64,000 bases of DNA from Clostridia bacterium (GTDB lineage: Bacteria > Bacillota > DSM-521 > Neomoorellales > Neomoorellaceae). Of this stretch, positions 26,991 through 33,833 are shown in pieces. A program made the position numbers and the translations under genes. Every line of letters starts with the position of its first letter. Position 1 is the first letter of the stretch. The notes under the pieces are model-generated. The model had not been told where the DNA came from. It did not search any database and worked only from the letters and a program-made list of their open reading frames with translations. The stretch spans positions 1 through 64,000 of the forward strand of contig JASKKH010000004.1 of assembly GCA_030154265.1 (NCBI GenBank), in the 5' to 3' direction.

Positions 26991-28429
26991 TCTTTAATCC
27001 ACCCACCTTCCTTCTTTTCCCTACCGTACCTGTCATTTAACCTAATAACATCATCCAAGTGAGAGGTAGATACCTCAAACAGGACGAGCTCTTCAGATGC
27101 CATAATCCTGTGAGAAACATTAGGTTTGACATGTATCACTTTACCTGGTTTAACAGGAATAACTTCCTCACCAAGTAGAATGAATCCCGTACCAGACTCA
27201 ATATAAAAAGTCTCTTCCTTTTCTTTGTGCAAATGGACACTCGTTGCCTCCCCCGGAGCTACAATAAGAATCTTAGCTGCATAATTTTGAGTTTGGGCCC
27301 AAATAATTTCTCTTCCCCAAGGCTTTTCGATCATAGTTCCTGAGTTTTTATATTCATCTCTCCTTCTTTTTTTTAGATGAGTCGTAATATTTAAAAATTC
27401 TTCAGAATTTAATACTTTCTTAATCTGGTTAAGCATATCCTCTGCACAAACCAACAAACCATCATCAGAACCGGCAATCACCAAATTATCCACACCAATA
27501 ACCATTACAGGTCCCCTGTCCCAATCCACTATACACCCAGAAGAATTTACACTTAATACATTATCCGTTCTGCAGAGGCCGTTTCTTTTCAAGGCTCTCC
27601 AATCCCCTAAATCATCCCAGGAGAAATTACCTTCTACAACAATAATATTACGGCATTTTTCAACTATCCCATAATCAATAGATATAGCAGGAATAGATGC
27701 AAAAAGTTCTTTCATGTAGGTGTTTAAATCTGTGCCACAGCCCTTTTCATGCTGAAAGTTTTTGATTTTTTCTAAGGCTGTGTATAATTCTGGGAGATAT
27801 TTTTTAACCAGTGACCGGAGAGTACTTAGCTTCCAGATAAACATTCCAGAATTCCAAAGACAGTTACCAGATTTAAGTAGGGACTCCGCCTTACTTTTTT
27901 GGGGTTTTTCAATAAATCTTTTTACAAAATAAGCACATGTTTTCTTGTCGGCCTTTTTACCCAAAATGATATAACCATATTCTGTCTCTGGCCTGGTAGG
28001 AGTAATACCAACTGTTACAACCTCTACGTCGTTTGTAAGCTGTACTGCTTGCTTCAGTGTATTAACCCAGTTTTCTTCATTATCGATAAGATGATCAGAC
28101 GGAACAACTACCATAACCGGGTCAGTTTCATATCTTTCAGCAATAACCATAGAAGCATAACCAATTGCCACAGCAGTATCTTTGGTAACCGGTTCAATGA
28201 TAAGATTTTTTTCATCCATTTCAGGTAATTGCATTTTAACCTGTTCTTTATATTTTTCAGGAATAACAATATAAATATCATCCGTTTGTACTAGTTTCCA
28301 CAATCTTTCAACTGTTTTCTGTAAAAGGCTTTTTGAATCACCCAATGTTAAGAATTGTTTGGGTAAATCTGGGGAACTTTTCGGCCAGAACCTGTTTCCC
28401 CTTCCCCCTGCCAGTACCAGGGCAATCAT
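26987..28429 (-). CDS. manC: Mannose-1-phosphate guanylyltransferase with C-terminal cupin (ManC/GMP-PMI type)
   Basis: 480 aa. Residues 1-340 form the guanylyltransferase: LAGGRGNRFWPKSSPDLPKQ (nucleotide-binding loop), VVPSDHLID with the metal-binding Asp, and FVKRFIEKP. Residues about 365-470 form the cupin: MIEKPWGREI, VHLHKEKEETFYI and HVKPNVSHRIM, the type II phosphomannose isomerase fold. Product is GDP-mannose, used for mannose or 6-deoxymannose units. Start ATG with AAGGAGG upstream. A second manC at 16803-16976 is a ruin, and the start of a third copy survives near 29429. Confidence 0.92.
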   Translation of the reverse strand: MIALVLAGGRGNRFWPKSSPDLPKQFLTLGDSKSLLQKTVERLWKLVQTDDIYIVIPEKYKEQVKMQLPEMDEKNLIIEPVTKDTAVAIGYASMVIAERYETDPVMVVVPSDHLIDNEENWVNTLKQAVQLTNDVEVVTVGITPTRPETEYGYIILGKKADKKTCAYFVKRFIEKPQKSKAESLLKSGNCLWNSGMFIWKLSTLRSLVKKYLPELYTALEKIKNFQHEKGCGTDLNTYMKELFASIPAISIDYGIVEKCRNIIVVEGNFSWDDLGDWRALKRNGLCRTDNVLSVNSSGCIVDWDRGPVMVIGVDNLVIAGSDDGLLVCAEDMLNQIKKVLNSEEFLNITTHLKKRRRDEYKNSGTMIEKPWGREIIWAQTQNYAAKILIVAPGEATSVHLHKEKEETFYIESGTGFILLGEEVIPVKPGKVIHVKPNVSHRIMASEELVLFEVSTSHLDDVIRLNDRYGREKKEGGWIKE

Positions 28430-28574
28430 TCTATTTTCCTCCTTGAATTAAATGGTTTTTATTATAATTCATTCTATTCAAATTTTATTGGTATGTTAAA
28501 ATTTTCTATTGGATCTTCATGGTTGGTTTATAAGTAAACTTCAGATAACTTTATAACTTATAGTGAAAGAACAA

Positions 28575-28599
28575 AAAGACACCTTGGTACGGTGCCTTT
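28575..28599 (-). terminator. Hairpin 1 of three related terminators, with vestige of a third Cys-rich gene
   Basis: AAAGACACC/GGTGCCTTT (one G-U pair) around a TTGGTAC loop, nearly identical to the hairpins at 28660-28684 and 29533-29558. The following 24 nt (to about 28627) resemble the last codons of the two Cys-rich genes in altered form, so a third copy of that gene has probably been deleted, leaving only its 3' end and terminator. Confidence 0.6.
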
Positions 28600-28654
28600 G
28601 AAAATAGGTATTTTGGAAGTAGTGTATCATTTTAAAAATGGTCAAAGTGTTCAT

Positions 28655-28684
28655 TAAAAAAAGACACCCTGGTACGGTGTCTTT
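28655..28684 (-). terminator. Terminator after the first Cys-rich gene (hairpin 2)
   Basis: Perfect 9-bp stem AAAGACACC/GGTGTCTTT with a 7-nt loop, followed on the minus strand by a run of at least seven T. It lies 14 nt past the 28698-29327 gene and separates it from manC. Confidence 0.85.
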
Positions 28685-28697
28685 GCTAATGGATATT

Positions 28698-29327
28698 TTA
28701 GAAGCATTGTTCGGGTGGTGTTGGAGGACATACTCCAGGTAAAGGAAGACAATGTGCTGGTACACAGAAACCGTAGCTGGGAACAAGTAATTGTACTTTT
28801 AGTATACACTTAATTACAAGACATACTTGAATGCCGCACATTACTCTGATTGAGTCTTCCTCTACGTTAGTAACAACACATATACAACTTATTATAGTAC
28901 TCTCAGTACAGTCGGGTGATACTTCTTCAGGACAGCATAGAGTCACAGTTTTGGTAAAATTAAATGTTCTTTCAATAGTCTCTTCTTCATTATTAGGGTT
29001 TATTAAGGTTACAGGAACTGTAATAAGTAAGGTTATTGTAAAAAATCCAGTTTCATCTACTTCTGTACGGCTAATTTCTGTACATGTTATTTCTTCACCG
29101 GGAGTTAATTTACACCCTAATATATCCCCTTCATTAAAAGTTCCTGTTTCAAATTCCATATAGGCTCCAGTTGTTATTATAGTTTCCCTGCTAATGTCAT
29201 CAACTTGAAAACAGCTGTCATAAACCTTATCTACTACTATACATTCAATACGGTCAAAAGGCGGACATCCTTCCGGTGGACACTTTCCCGGCTGTATTTG
29301 TTGACGAGTCATTTTTTCTTCTACCAT
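28698..29327 (-). CDS. Cysteine-rich protein of unknown function (possible spore-surface protein), copy 1
   Basis: 209 aa with 18 cysteines, no signal peptide. N-terminal CPPEGCPPFDRIECIVV is followed by DKVYDSCFQ; a Thr/Glu-rich variable middle; CC...C...CIC near 130-150; and the tail VQLLVPSYGFCVPA to PPTPPEQCF. All 18 cysteines align with those of the neighbour at 29571-30203, and the ends are almost identical while the middles diverge. The make-up (cysteine pairs, Pro-rich ends, no export signal) resembles spore coat or exosporium proteins that cross-link on the forespore, but that is inference. ATG with AAGGAGGG upstream; its own terminator, so monocistronic. Confidence 0.75.
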   Translation of the reverse strand: MVEEKMTRQQIQPGKCPPEGCPPFDRIECIVVDKVYDSCFQVDDISRETIITTGAYMEFETGTFNEGDILGCKLTPGEEITCTEISRTEVDETGFFTITLLITVPVTLINPNNEEETIERTFNFTKTVTLCCPEEVSPDCTESTIISCICVVTNVEEDSIRVMCGIQVCLVIKCILKVQLLVPSYGFCVPAHCLPLPGVCPPTPPEQCF

Positions 29328-29404
29328 CCTTAGCCCTCCTTATTTACAGATTGCTGAAATATCTCGATTCAATGATAAGATTTTTTCATTTATTTTTTAG
29401 GTAA

Positions 29405-29429
29405 TTACATTAAGTATCAAGGCAATCAT
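29405..29429 (-). pseudogene. Vestigial manC start codon region
   Basis: On the minus strand ATG ATT GCC TTG ATA CTT reads MIALIL, matching the intact manC start MIALVL, and nearby upstream bases match the manC leader (ATTCTATTCAA block). It lies between the two Cys-rich genes, as expected if a unit consisting of Cys-rich gene, terminator and manC start had been tandemly duplicated. Confidence 0.5.
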
Positions 29430-29525
29430 TCTTTTAATTTATTCTATTCAACCGTTTATGATTAGGTTATTTGGATATTATGGTTAATTTGTAACTATAA
29501 TCCATTTAATTTCATAATATATATT

Positions 29526-29558
29526 AAAAAAAAAAGACACCGCGGTACCGGTGTCTTT
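29526..29558 (-). terminator. Terminator after the second Cys-rich gene (hairpin 3)
   Basis: Perfect 9-bp stem AAAGACACC/GGTGTCTTT with an 8-nt loop and a run of about seven T on the minus strand. It lies 12 nt past the stop of 29571-30203. Confidence 0.88.
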
Positions 29559-29570
29559 GAAAATAGTATT

Positions 29571-30203
29571 TTAGAAACATTGTTCGGGTGGTGTCGGAGG
29601 ACACACTCCAGGTATAGTAACACAAGGTGCTGGTACACAGAAGCCATAGCTGGGAACAAGTAATTGTACTTTTAGTATACACTTAATTACAAGACATACT
29701 TGAATGTCGCACTGGAATGTTACTCTAGTTGGATTATCATGATCATCAACCTCAATAACTGCACAATTGCATGCTACCAATGTACTTTCAGAACAATCTG
29801 GATCTACACCATCCGGGCAGCAAAGTGTTACAGTTTTTATAATGGTCTGTTTCCTTTCTACAACTTCAGTTTCCTCATTTGGGTTTACAAACCTTAAAAA
29901 GACTTCTACTAACAGAGTTAGGGTTACAAATCCGGTTTCATCTACAGGTTCACGTTTAATCACTTTACAATTTATAGGTTCATCAGGATCTAATCCGCAT
30001 AGTATTTCATCACCTACATTTAAAGGTCCTGTTGTGAATTCATCTGTTGTAATTTCTTTTGAAAAATCTTCAATTTGGAAGCAGCTATCATAAACCTTAT
30101 CCACCACTATACATTCAATACGGTCAAAAGGCGGACATCCTTCCGGTGGACACTTTCCCGGCATTATTTGCTGTTGTTGGCGGGTCATTTTTTCTTCTGC
30201 CAT
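29571..30203 (-). CDS. Cysteine-rich protein of unknown function (possible spore-surface protein), copy 2
   Basis: 210 aa, paralogue of 28698-29327 with all 18 cysteines kept. The N-terminus (GKCPPEGCPPFDRIECIVV) and the C-terminal block from VCLVIKCILKVQLLVPSYGF on are essentially identical, while residues about 40-140 differ strongly. That suggests either selection on the ends or gene conversion of the ends. It begins MAEEKMTRQQQQ with an AAGGAGGG site 7 nt upstream, and ends in its own terminator. No transmembrane or signal segment. Function unknown; likely a structural, disulfide-linked surface protein. Confidence 0.75.
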   Translation of the reverse strand: MAEEKMTRQQQQIMPGKCPPEGCPPFDRIECIVVDKVYDSCFQIEDFSKEITTDEFTTGPLNVGDEILCGLDPDEPINCKVIKREPVDETGFVTLTLLVEVFLRFVNPNEETEVVERKQTIIKTVTLCCPDGVDPDCSESTLVACNCAVIEVDDHDNPTRVTFQCDIQVCLVIKCILKVQLLVPSYGFCVPAPCVTIPGVCPPTPPEQCF

Positions 30204-30330
30204 CTACTAGCCCTCCTTATTTAAGTAGTCATATATTTAAACCTACTATATATTATTTTAAAGGTGTTAAAGGGTTACATTTTTATAAAATTGGTAAAAT
30301 TACCTATTAAAAAAATTTTTATATATTTCA

Positions 30331-30349
30331 AGAAACCTGCCAGGTTCCT
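30331..30349 (-). terminator. Weak terminator candidate after the HMA-like gene
   Basis: A short stem AACCT/AGGTT with a GCC loop, extended by mismatched pairs, lies 11 nt past the HMA-like stop and is followed by a T-rich but interrupted tract on the minus strand. Confidence 0.35.
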
Positions 30350-30359
30350 AGCAACGTCT

Positions 30360-30704
30360 TCAAGCACGAACAAAATTTTGATACCCCAAACTCAAAATTT
30401 CAAAAATGATTTGTTCAATAGATATTTTGTAAGGATTATAACTAATAATCAGTTTTTGGGGGTTCTGATACGGCTTAATATTTACTATTCCGGGCATTTG
30501 AAGCAGCCTTTTGGAAATAATTTTATGATCATTTTCTGAATCCATATCAAGAATTGTCAGGTTTAAAGTTACAGTACTAGTAATTTCTTGTGAATATGAC
30601 TTGTCATTAGAAATTTTCTGCGGTACATTCCCTTTACAGGGTTCTTTGTGTGCTTTATTTTGTTGAGGGATCATTCCCTGAATATTTCTTTTATACCAGC
30701 TCAT
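30360..30704 (-). CDS. HMA-like domain protein lacking the metal-binding CxxC
   Basis: 114 aa. The last about 70 residues have the beta-alpha-beta-beta-alpha-beta pattern of heavy-metal-associated domains (VTLNLTILDMDSENDHKIIS, MPGIVNIKPY, KLIISYNPYKISIEQIIFEI), but no CxxC in the first loop, so copper binding in the usual way is unlikely. The N-terminal 45 residues are polar. I prefer ATG 30704 because GGGGGAG lies 6 nt upstream. The frame stays open to a GTG at 30812 without a ribosome binding site, which would add a basic, partly hydrophobic 36-residue leader. Function unknown. Confidence 0.6.
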   Translation of the reverse strand: MSWYKRNIQGMIPQQNKAHKEPCKGNVPQKISNDKSYSQEITSTVTLNLTILDMDSENDHKIISKRLLQMPGIVNIKPYQNPQKLIISYNPYKISIEQIIFEILSLGYQNFVRA

Positions 30705-31061
30705 TAATTCTCCCCCAATCCATAGTAGTAAACAACTTTTTAGAAACTTTTTTCTTCTCAACCTCTCCCCTTGAAATTCCAATCCTTTAGTTAGCTGTTT
30801 TACTTTTTTCACGGAAAGAACTCTTTATTTCCTACATCTGCATACGTATTTAGGTGCTTCATTCTCACTTCCCCTAAAAAAATGTGATTGATTTTGGCAA
30901 AAAAATACATACCTATCTAAAACTGTAATCTGGCCAGTAAACTTCTATCATTATGAGACAAGCTCCCTATTTGTGGCATCAGACATTTTTACCTTGTTTG
31001 TCTTTTTCTTAACCACAAAATATAATCAATATTGTAGAAACATTTCTAAGAAGGTTAAAAA

Positions 31062-31868
31062 TTGAAAGTAAAGAGTTTTAGAGTATTGATTTTAGTAGCG
31101 TTTCTTATAATAACAATGCTGCAATTTAATGTTCCTGTTGCTGAAGCATCCTGGGGCTTAGAAAAACTTTTAAACTTGAACCGTTCTCAGGACACTTCCC
31201 AAAACCCTCCTCAAACAAAAGAGGAACAGCCAAGAAATCCTGCTGAACCACAGGTTCCAGAGGAAGAAGAAAATACTCAGAATCCAGATGCAACCGTTGA
31301 CAGTGAAACGCCAGACAGTAAACAAAGTACTGCCGATTTGATCAGGTATCTAAGGAATAGAAGATTGAGATATTATAATCCCGGCAACACTACACCAACA
31401 ACAGAACCACAAAAAAATCAAGAGCAAGCAACTGCTCAACCCCAGGCGCCAAAGGAAGAAAAAAATACTCAGGATCCGGATGTAACTGCTGACAAGGAAG
31501 TTTTAAAACTATTTAATATGGTCAATGAAGAACGCAAAAGCCGCGGCCTGCATCCCCTCATGTTACATACAGAATTAACGAATCTTGCTGAAATGAAAAG
31601 TAGCGACATGGTAGAAAATAATTATTTCGACCACACTTCCCCAAATTTAGGAAATTTTTACGAAATGGTTTATAATGCTAGGATCCCCTTCAGACAGGTA
31701 GGAGAAAACCTCGCTTATGCTAGTTGTGTTGAAAAAGCACATTATTTATTAATGGGAAGTGAAGGCCATAAAAAAAATATTTTAAATCCCAATTTTACTC
31801 ATATAGGTATCGGAGTAGCACATGATCGTTATGGTGTTAAAGTAACACAGCTCTTCATTGCTCAATAG
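31062..31868 (+). CDS. Secreted CAP-domain (SCP/PR-1, YkwD-like) protein
   Basis: 268 aa. A signal peptide (VLILVAFLIITMLQFNVPVA, cleavage near ASWG) is followed by a Pro/Glu/Gln-rich linker of about 110 residues and a C-terminal CAP domain (about 145-268). CAP landmarks: LFNMVNEERKSRGLHPL, FDHTSP with the cavity His, GENLAYA and GHKKNILNPNFTHIGIGV. The linker holds a repeated unit (PQVPEEEENTQNPD and PQAPKEEKNTQDPD). YkwD-type proteins are exported in Bacillota, some spore-associated; enzymatic activity is not established. TTG start with AAGAAGG upstream. Lone plus-strand gene in this island. Confidence 0.85.
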   Translation: MKVKSFRVLILVAFLIITMLQFNVPVAEASWGLEKLLNLNRSQDTSQNPPQTKEEQPRNPAEPQVPEEEENTQNPDATVDSETPDSKQSTADLIRYLRNRRLRYYNPGNTTPTTEPQKNQEQATAQPQAPKEEKNTQDPDVTADKEVLKLFNMVNEERKSRGLHPLMLHTELTNLAEMKSSDMVENNYFDHTSPNLGNFYEMVYNARIPFRQVGENLAYASCVEKAHYLLMGSEGHKKNILNPNFTHIGIGVAHDRYGVKVTQLFIAQ

Positions 31869-31891
31869 TTGCTATATCATATAAAAAAAAT

Positions 31892-31985
31892 AGAATGAGG
31901 CTGTAGAAGAAATACTATAGAAAAAAGAAAATTGAGTGGTATTAAAATAAACAATCAATCTTTTTCCTGTGCTACAGCCCATTCT
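31892..31985. repeat. Long-range inverted repeat after the CAP gene
   Basis: AGAATGAGGCTGTAG (31892-31906) pairs with CTACAGCCCATTCT (31972-31985), one bulge, 65-nt AT-rich interior. The right arm is followed by TTTTATTT. It could be the CAP gene terminator with an unusually long loop, or the ends of a small mobile element. No target-site duplication was recognised. The rest of 31986-32160 is AT-rich with no gene. Confidence 0.4.
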
Positions 31986-32184
31986 TTTATTTCATGATCA
32001 ATACCAAATACAACATATACTTTTACAGAAGATAGTATTAGGAAAACGCTTTATCCATTCCGGTGTTATTTTCATAAAATGTTATGTTTTATTTTATTAG
32101 ATAACACAAAAAATGTTACATATTACTTATTAGGTATATAATGTGCATTGTTACTCTTCTTCGTTTGCTAGATCGTCCATTTCA

Positions 32185-32349
32185 TTAAGGGCCATGGGAT
32201 AGCCTATCCCATGGCTTTTCAGAAATTTCTTGATACTCTTCCTCACTTATTTCTTCTAGCTTATAAAGCTGTTCTAGCTGTAACAATTGATTTTTTATTG
32301 TTTGTGGATCATATAATTCTTTATAAGCCTTTTCAGCAATCTGGTTCAT
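32185..32349 (-). pseudogene. GvpG-like gas-vesicle protein fragment
   Basis: A 54-residue open frame reads [20 protein letters not shown], then QLEQLYKLEEISEEEYQEIS. This matches the conserved part of gas-vesicle protein GvpG (in the Bacillus megaterium protein, KQLYDLPTIQQKLIQLQ followed by FELGEIPEEAFQE). The hydrophobic N-terminus is missing and there is no ribosome binding site. A second frame continues the tail (NEMDDLANEEE). A 25-nt palindrome (32191-32215) interrupts the end. Most likely a relic; no other gvp gene is nearby. Confidence 0.6.
32191..32215. repeat. 25-nt near-perfect palindrome
   Basis: GCCATGGGATAG, one central C, then CTATCCCATGGC: 12-bp arms with a single-base centre, followed on the plus strand by TTTTC. 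As RNA it would form a hairpin with a 3-5 nt loop and could terminate plus-strand transcription; as DNA it is a possible cruciform or dimeric-protein site. Confidence 0.6.
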
Positions 32350-32644
32350 TATATAAAAAATGCTTTACCTTGAAAGGTTCTTCGGGGTATCTTAACGGTA
32401 ATTCGAACATTTCTCGAATCGTATGTACCTGTTTTTTAAGACCCCCTATATCCTCATATGAAATTTTTGTACTTTCACCTGATTTAAGAGTAAATATTAG
32501 TGCTAATGCAAATAAGGTTGTAGATAAAGGACTATCAGGAGTAAAAAAACACCAAATAAGCGGTGTATTTATTAATTGTTCCTTATACCAATAATAACCA
32601 TAAATTGTTCCTATTATATTTATATAAGGGTAATTAAAAACCAT
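32333..32644 (-). pseudogene. Chimeric relic: DUF1405 (YpjA-like) membrane fragment joined to an AAA-ATPase fragment
   Basis: 103 codons. Residues about 9-50 ([17 protein letters not shown], then [17 protein letters not shown]) are the N-terminal part of a DUF1405 membrane protein, normally about 200 aa. From residue about 60 the sequence switches to [20 protein letters not shown] then [12 protein letters not shown], the linker before the Walker A of Cdc48/VCP-type AAA ATPases, and stops before the P-loop. Neither part could work. It overlaps the GvpG-like relic, so a deletion has fused pieces of at least three genes. Confidence 0.65.
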
Positions 32645-32901
32645 CTCTGGAACGGATTATACCAAAGAAGATATTTTATCAAAGAAAAACAGTTATTAAT
32701 TTTTTGATTAAAGAGGTAGTTAAGTCCATATCGATACCAATAAAATACCGTAAGATTATACTTTTTAAACGTAAAAAAGGTAAATATCTAGTTATCGATA
32801 TCCAAAAAATTCCAGGCCGTCCGCCGTAATGGAACAACTTGTCGCCAATAAAACATGCTGTTATGTTCAATAACTGGATATGTTACCGTTCGACGCATAT
32901 A
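32645..32901. other. Decayed spacer downstream of whiA
   Basis: Only short, stop-broken frames are seen; some minus-strand pieces ([13 protein letters not shown]) could be the lost N-terminus of the DUF1405 relic. In related genomes this is where whiA would run toward rpoN. No terminator for whiA is evident. Confidence 0.35.
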
Positions 32902-33807
32902 TCAGTTCTTCCCTTGAGTCCGCACCTGTTTTGTCAGCCTCTCTAATCGCCTCAAGCGATGATTTACCCCTGATTTTCCTATTGGTGGATTAAGCATTTC
33001 CCCCAATTCCTTTAAACTTGCTTCCGGATATTGTAACCTTAAATTTGCTATCTCTTTCAAACTTTGGGGCAAACTATCCCAGCCTATAGTAGTTACTAAG
33101 TAACGAATATTCTCCGCTTGACGCAAACCGGTTTCAACTGTCTTGTTTAAATTGGCTGTTTCACAATTAACTAACCGATTAACTTGATTACGCATATCCC
33201 TATAAACCAAAACATTCTCATAAGCCAGAACCGCATTATAGGCTCCCATAAGGCTTAACGTGCGAACAATCTGTTCACTGTCTTTCAAATATATAATATA
33301 GCCTCGCTGACGTTGGCTTAAACGTGCCTCAATTTCTAGTTTCTCCATTAATTCTTTCATAAAATTAGCTTCAGTTTCGTCTGAAAAAAAATATTCTAAG
33401 TGATGGGTACCTGAAGGTCTATTTACTGACCCTGATATCAAAAAAGCCCCTCTTAGATAAGCAGCCCTACAACATCTATATTCAGGTACTGTCTCCTTTT
33501 CATTTAACCACTTTTCAATATTCTCTCTACTTGTTTGCATTACCACTTTTAAAGTTGCCCTTCCCCTACTGCTCTTACGTCCGTTTTCTACACTTACATT
33601 AGGTGTTATAAATTCCTTGGCTAAAGAATAGAACTTTCTAGCAACCACAACATAGTAAGTACTCCATACAACCACATTTTGTTTTGAAATTGAATCAAAA
33701 CCACCTAACCTTAGTAAAGCCATCAACTCAGTTTTACGACAGCAACGTTTCTTACTTTTTATACGAGCTAACTCTTCCTTAGTCTGCAAGGAAAAAGATT
33801 GTACCAC
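32902..33807 (-). CDS. whiA: WhiA, DNA-binding protein of the LAGLIDADG/HTH fold
   Basis: 301 aa. Residues about 1-90 are the WhiA N-domain (SKKRCCRKTELMALLRLGGF). The LAGLIDADG-like core follows, with RCCRAAYLRGAFLISGSVNR then PSGTHHLEYFF (about 122-152). The C-terminal helix-turn-helix is QYPEASLKELGEMLNPPIGK then SGVNHRLRRLERL. In Bacillota WhiA affects cell division and chromosome segregation; in Actinobacteria it regulates sporulation genes. Last of the linked rapZ-yvcK-whiA genes, 26 nt after yvcK. Confidence 0.95.
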   Translation of the reverse strand: MVQSFSLQTKEELARIKSKKRCCRKTELMALLRLGGFDSISKQNVVVWSTYYVVVARKFYSLAKEFITPNVSVENGRKSSRGRATLKVVMQTSRENIEKWLNEKETVPEYRCCRAAYLRGAFLISGSVNRPSGTHHLEYFFSDETEANFMKELMEKLEIEARLSQRQRGYIIYLKDSEQIVRTLSLMGAYNAVLAYENVLVYRDMRNQVNRLVNCETANLNKTVETGLRQAENIRYLVTTIGWDSLPQSLKEIANLRLQYPEASLKELGEMLNPPIGKSGVNHRLRRLERLTKQVRTQGKN

Positions 33808-33833
33808 TAACCCTCACCTCACGGTAAAACCCT

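Noticed and set aside
28575-29558. Regularly recurring GACACC...GGTGTC hairpins as a CRISPR or dispersed repeat
   Set aside because: Only three copies, spaced unevenly; two lie just past a gene stop and have T-runs, so they are duplicated terminators.
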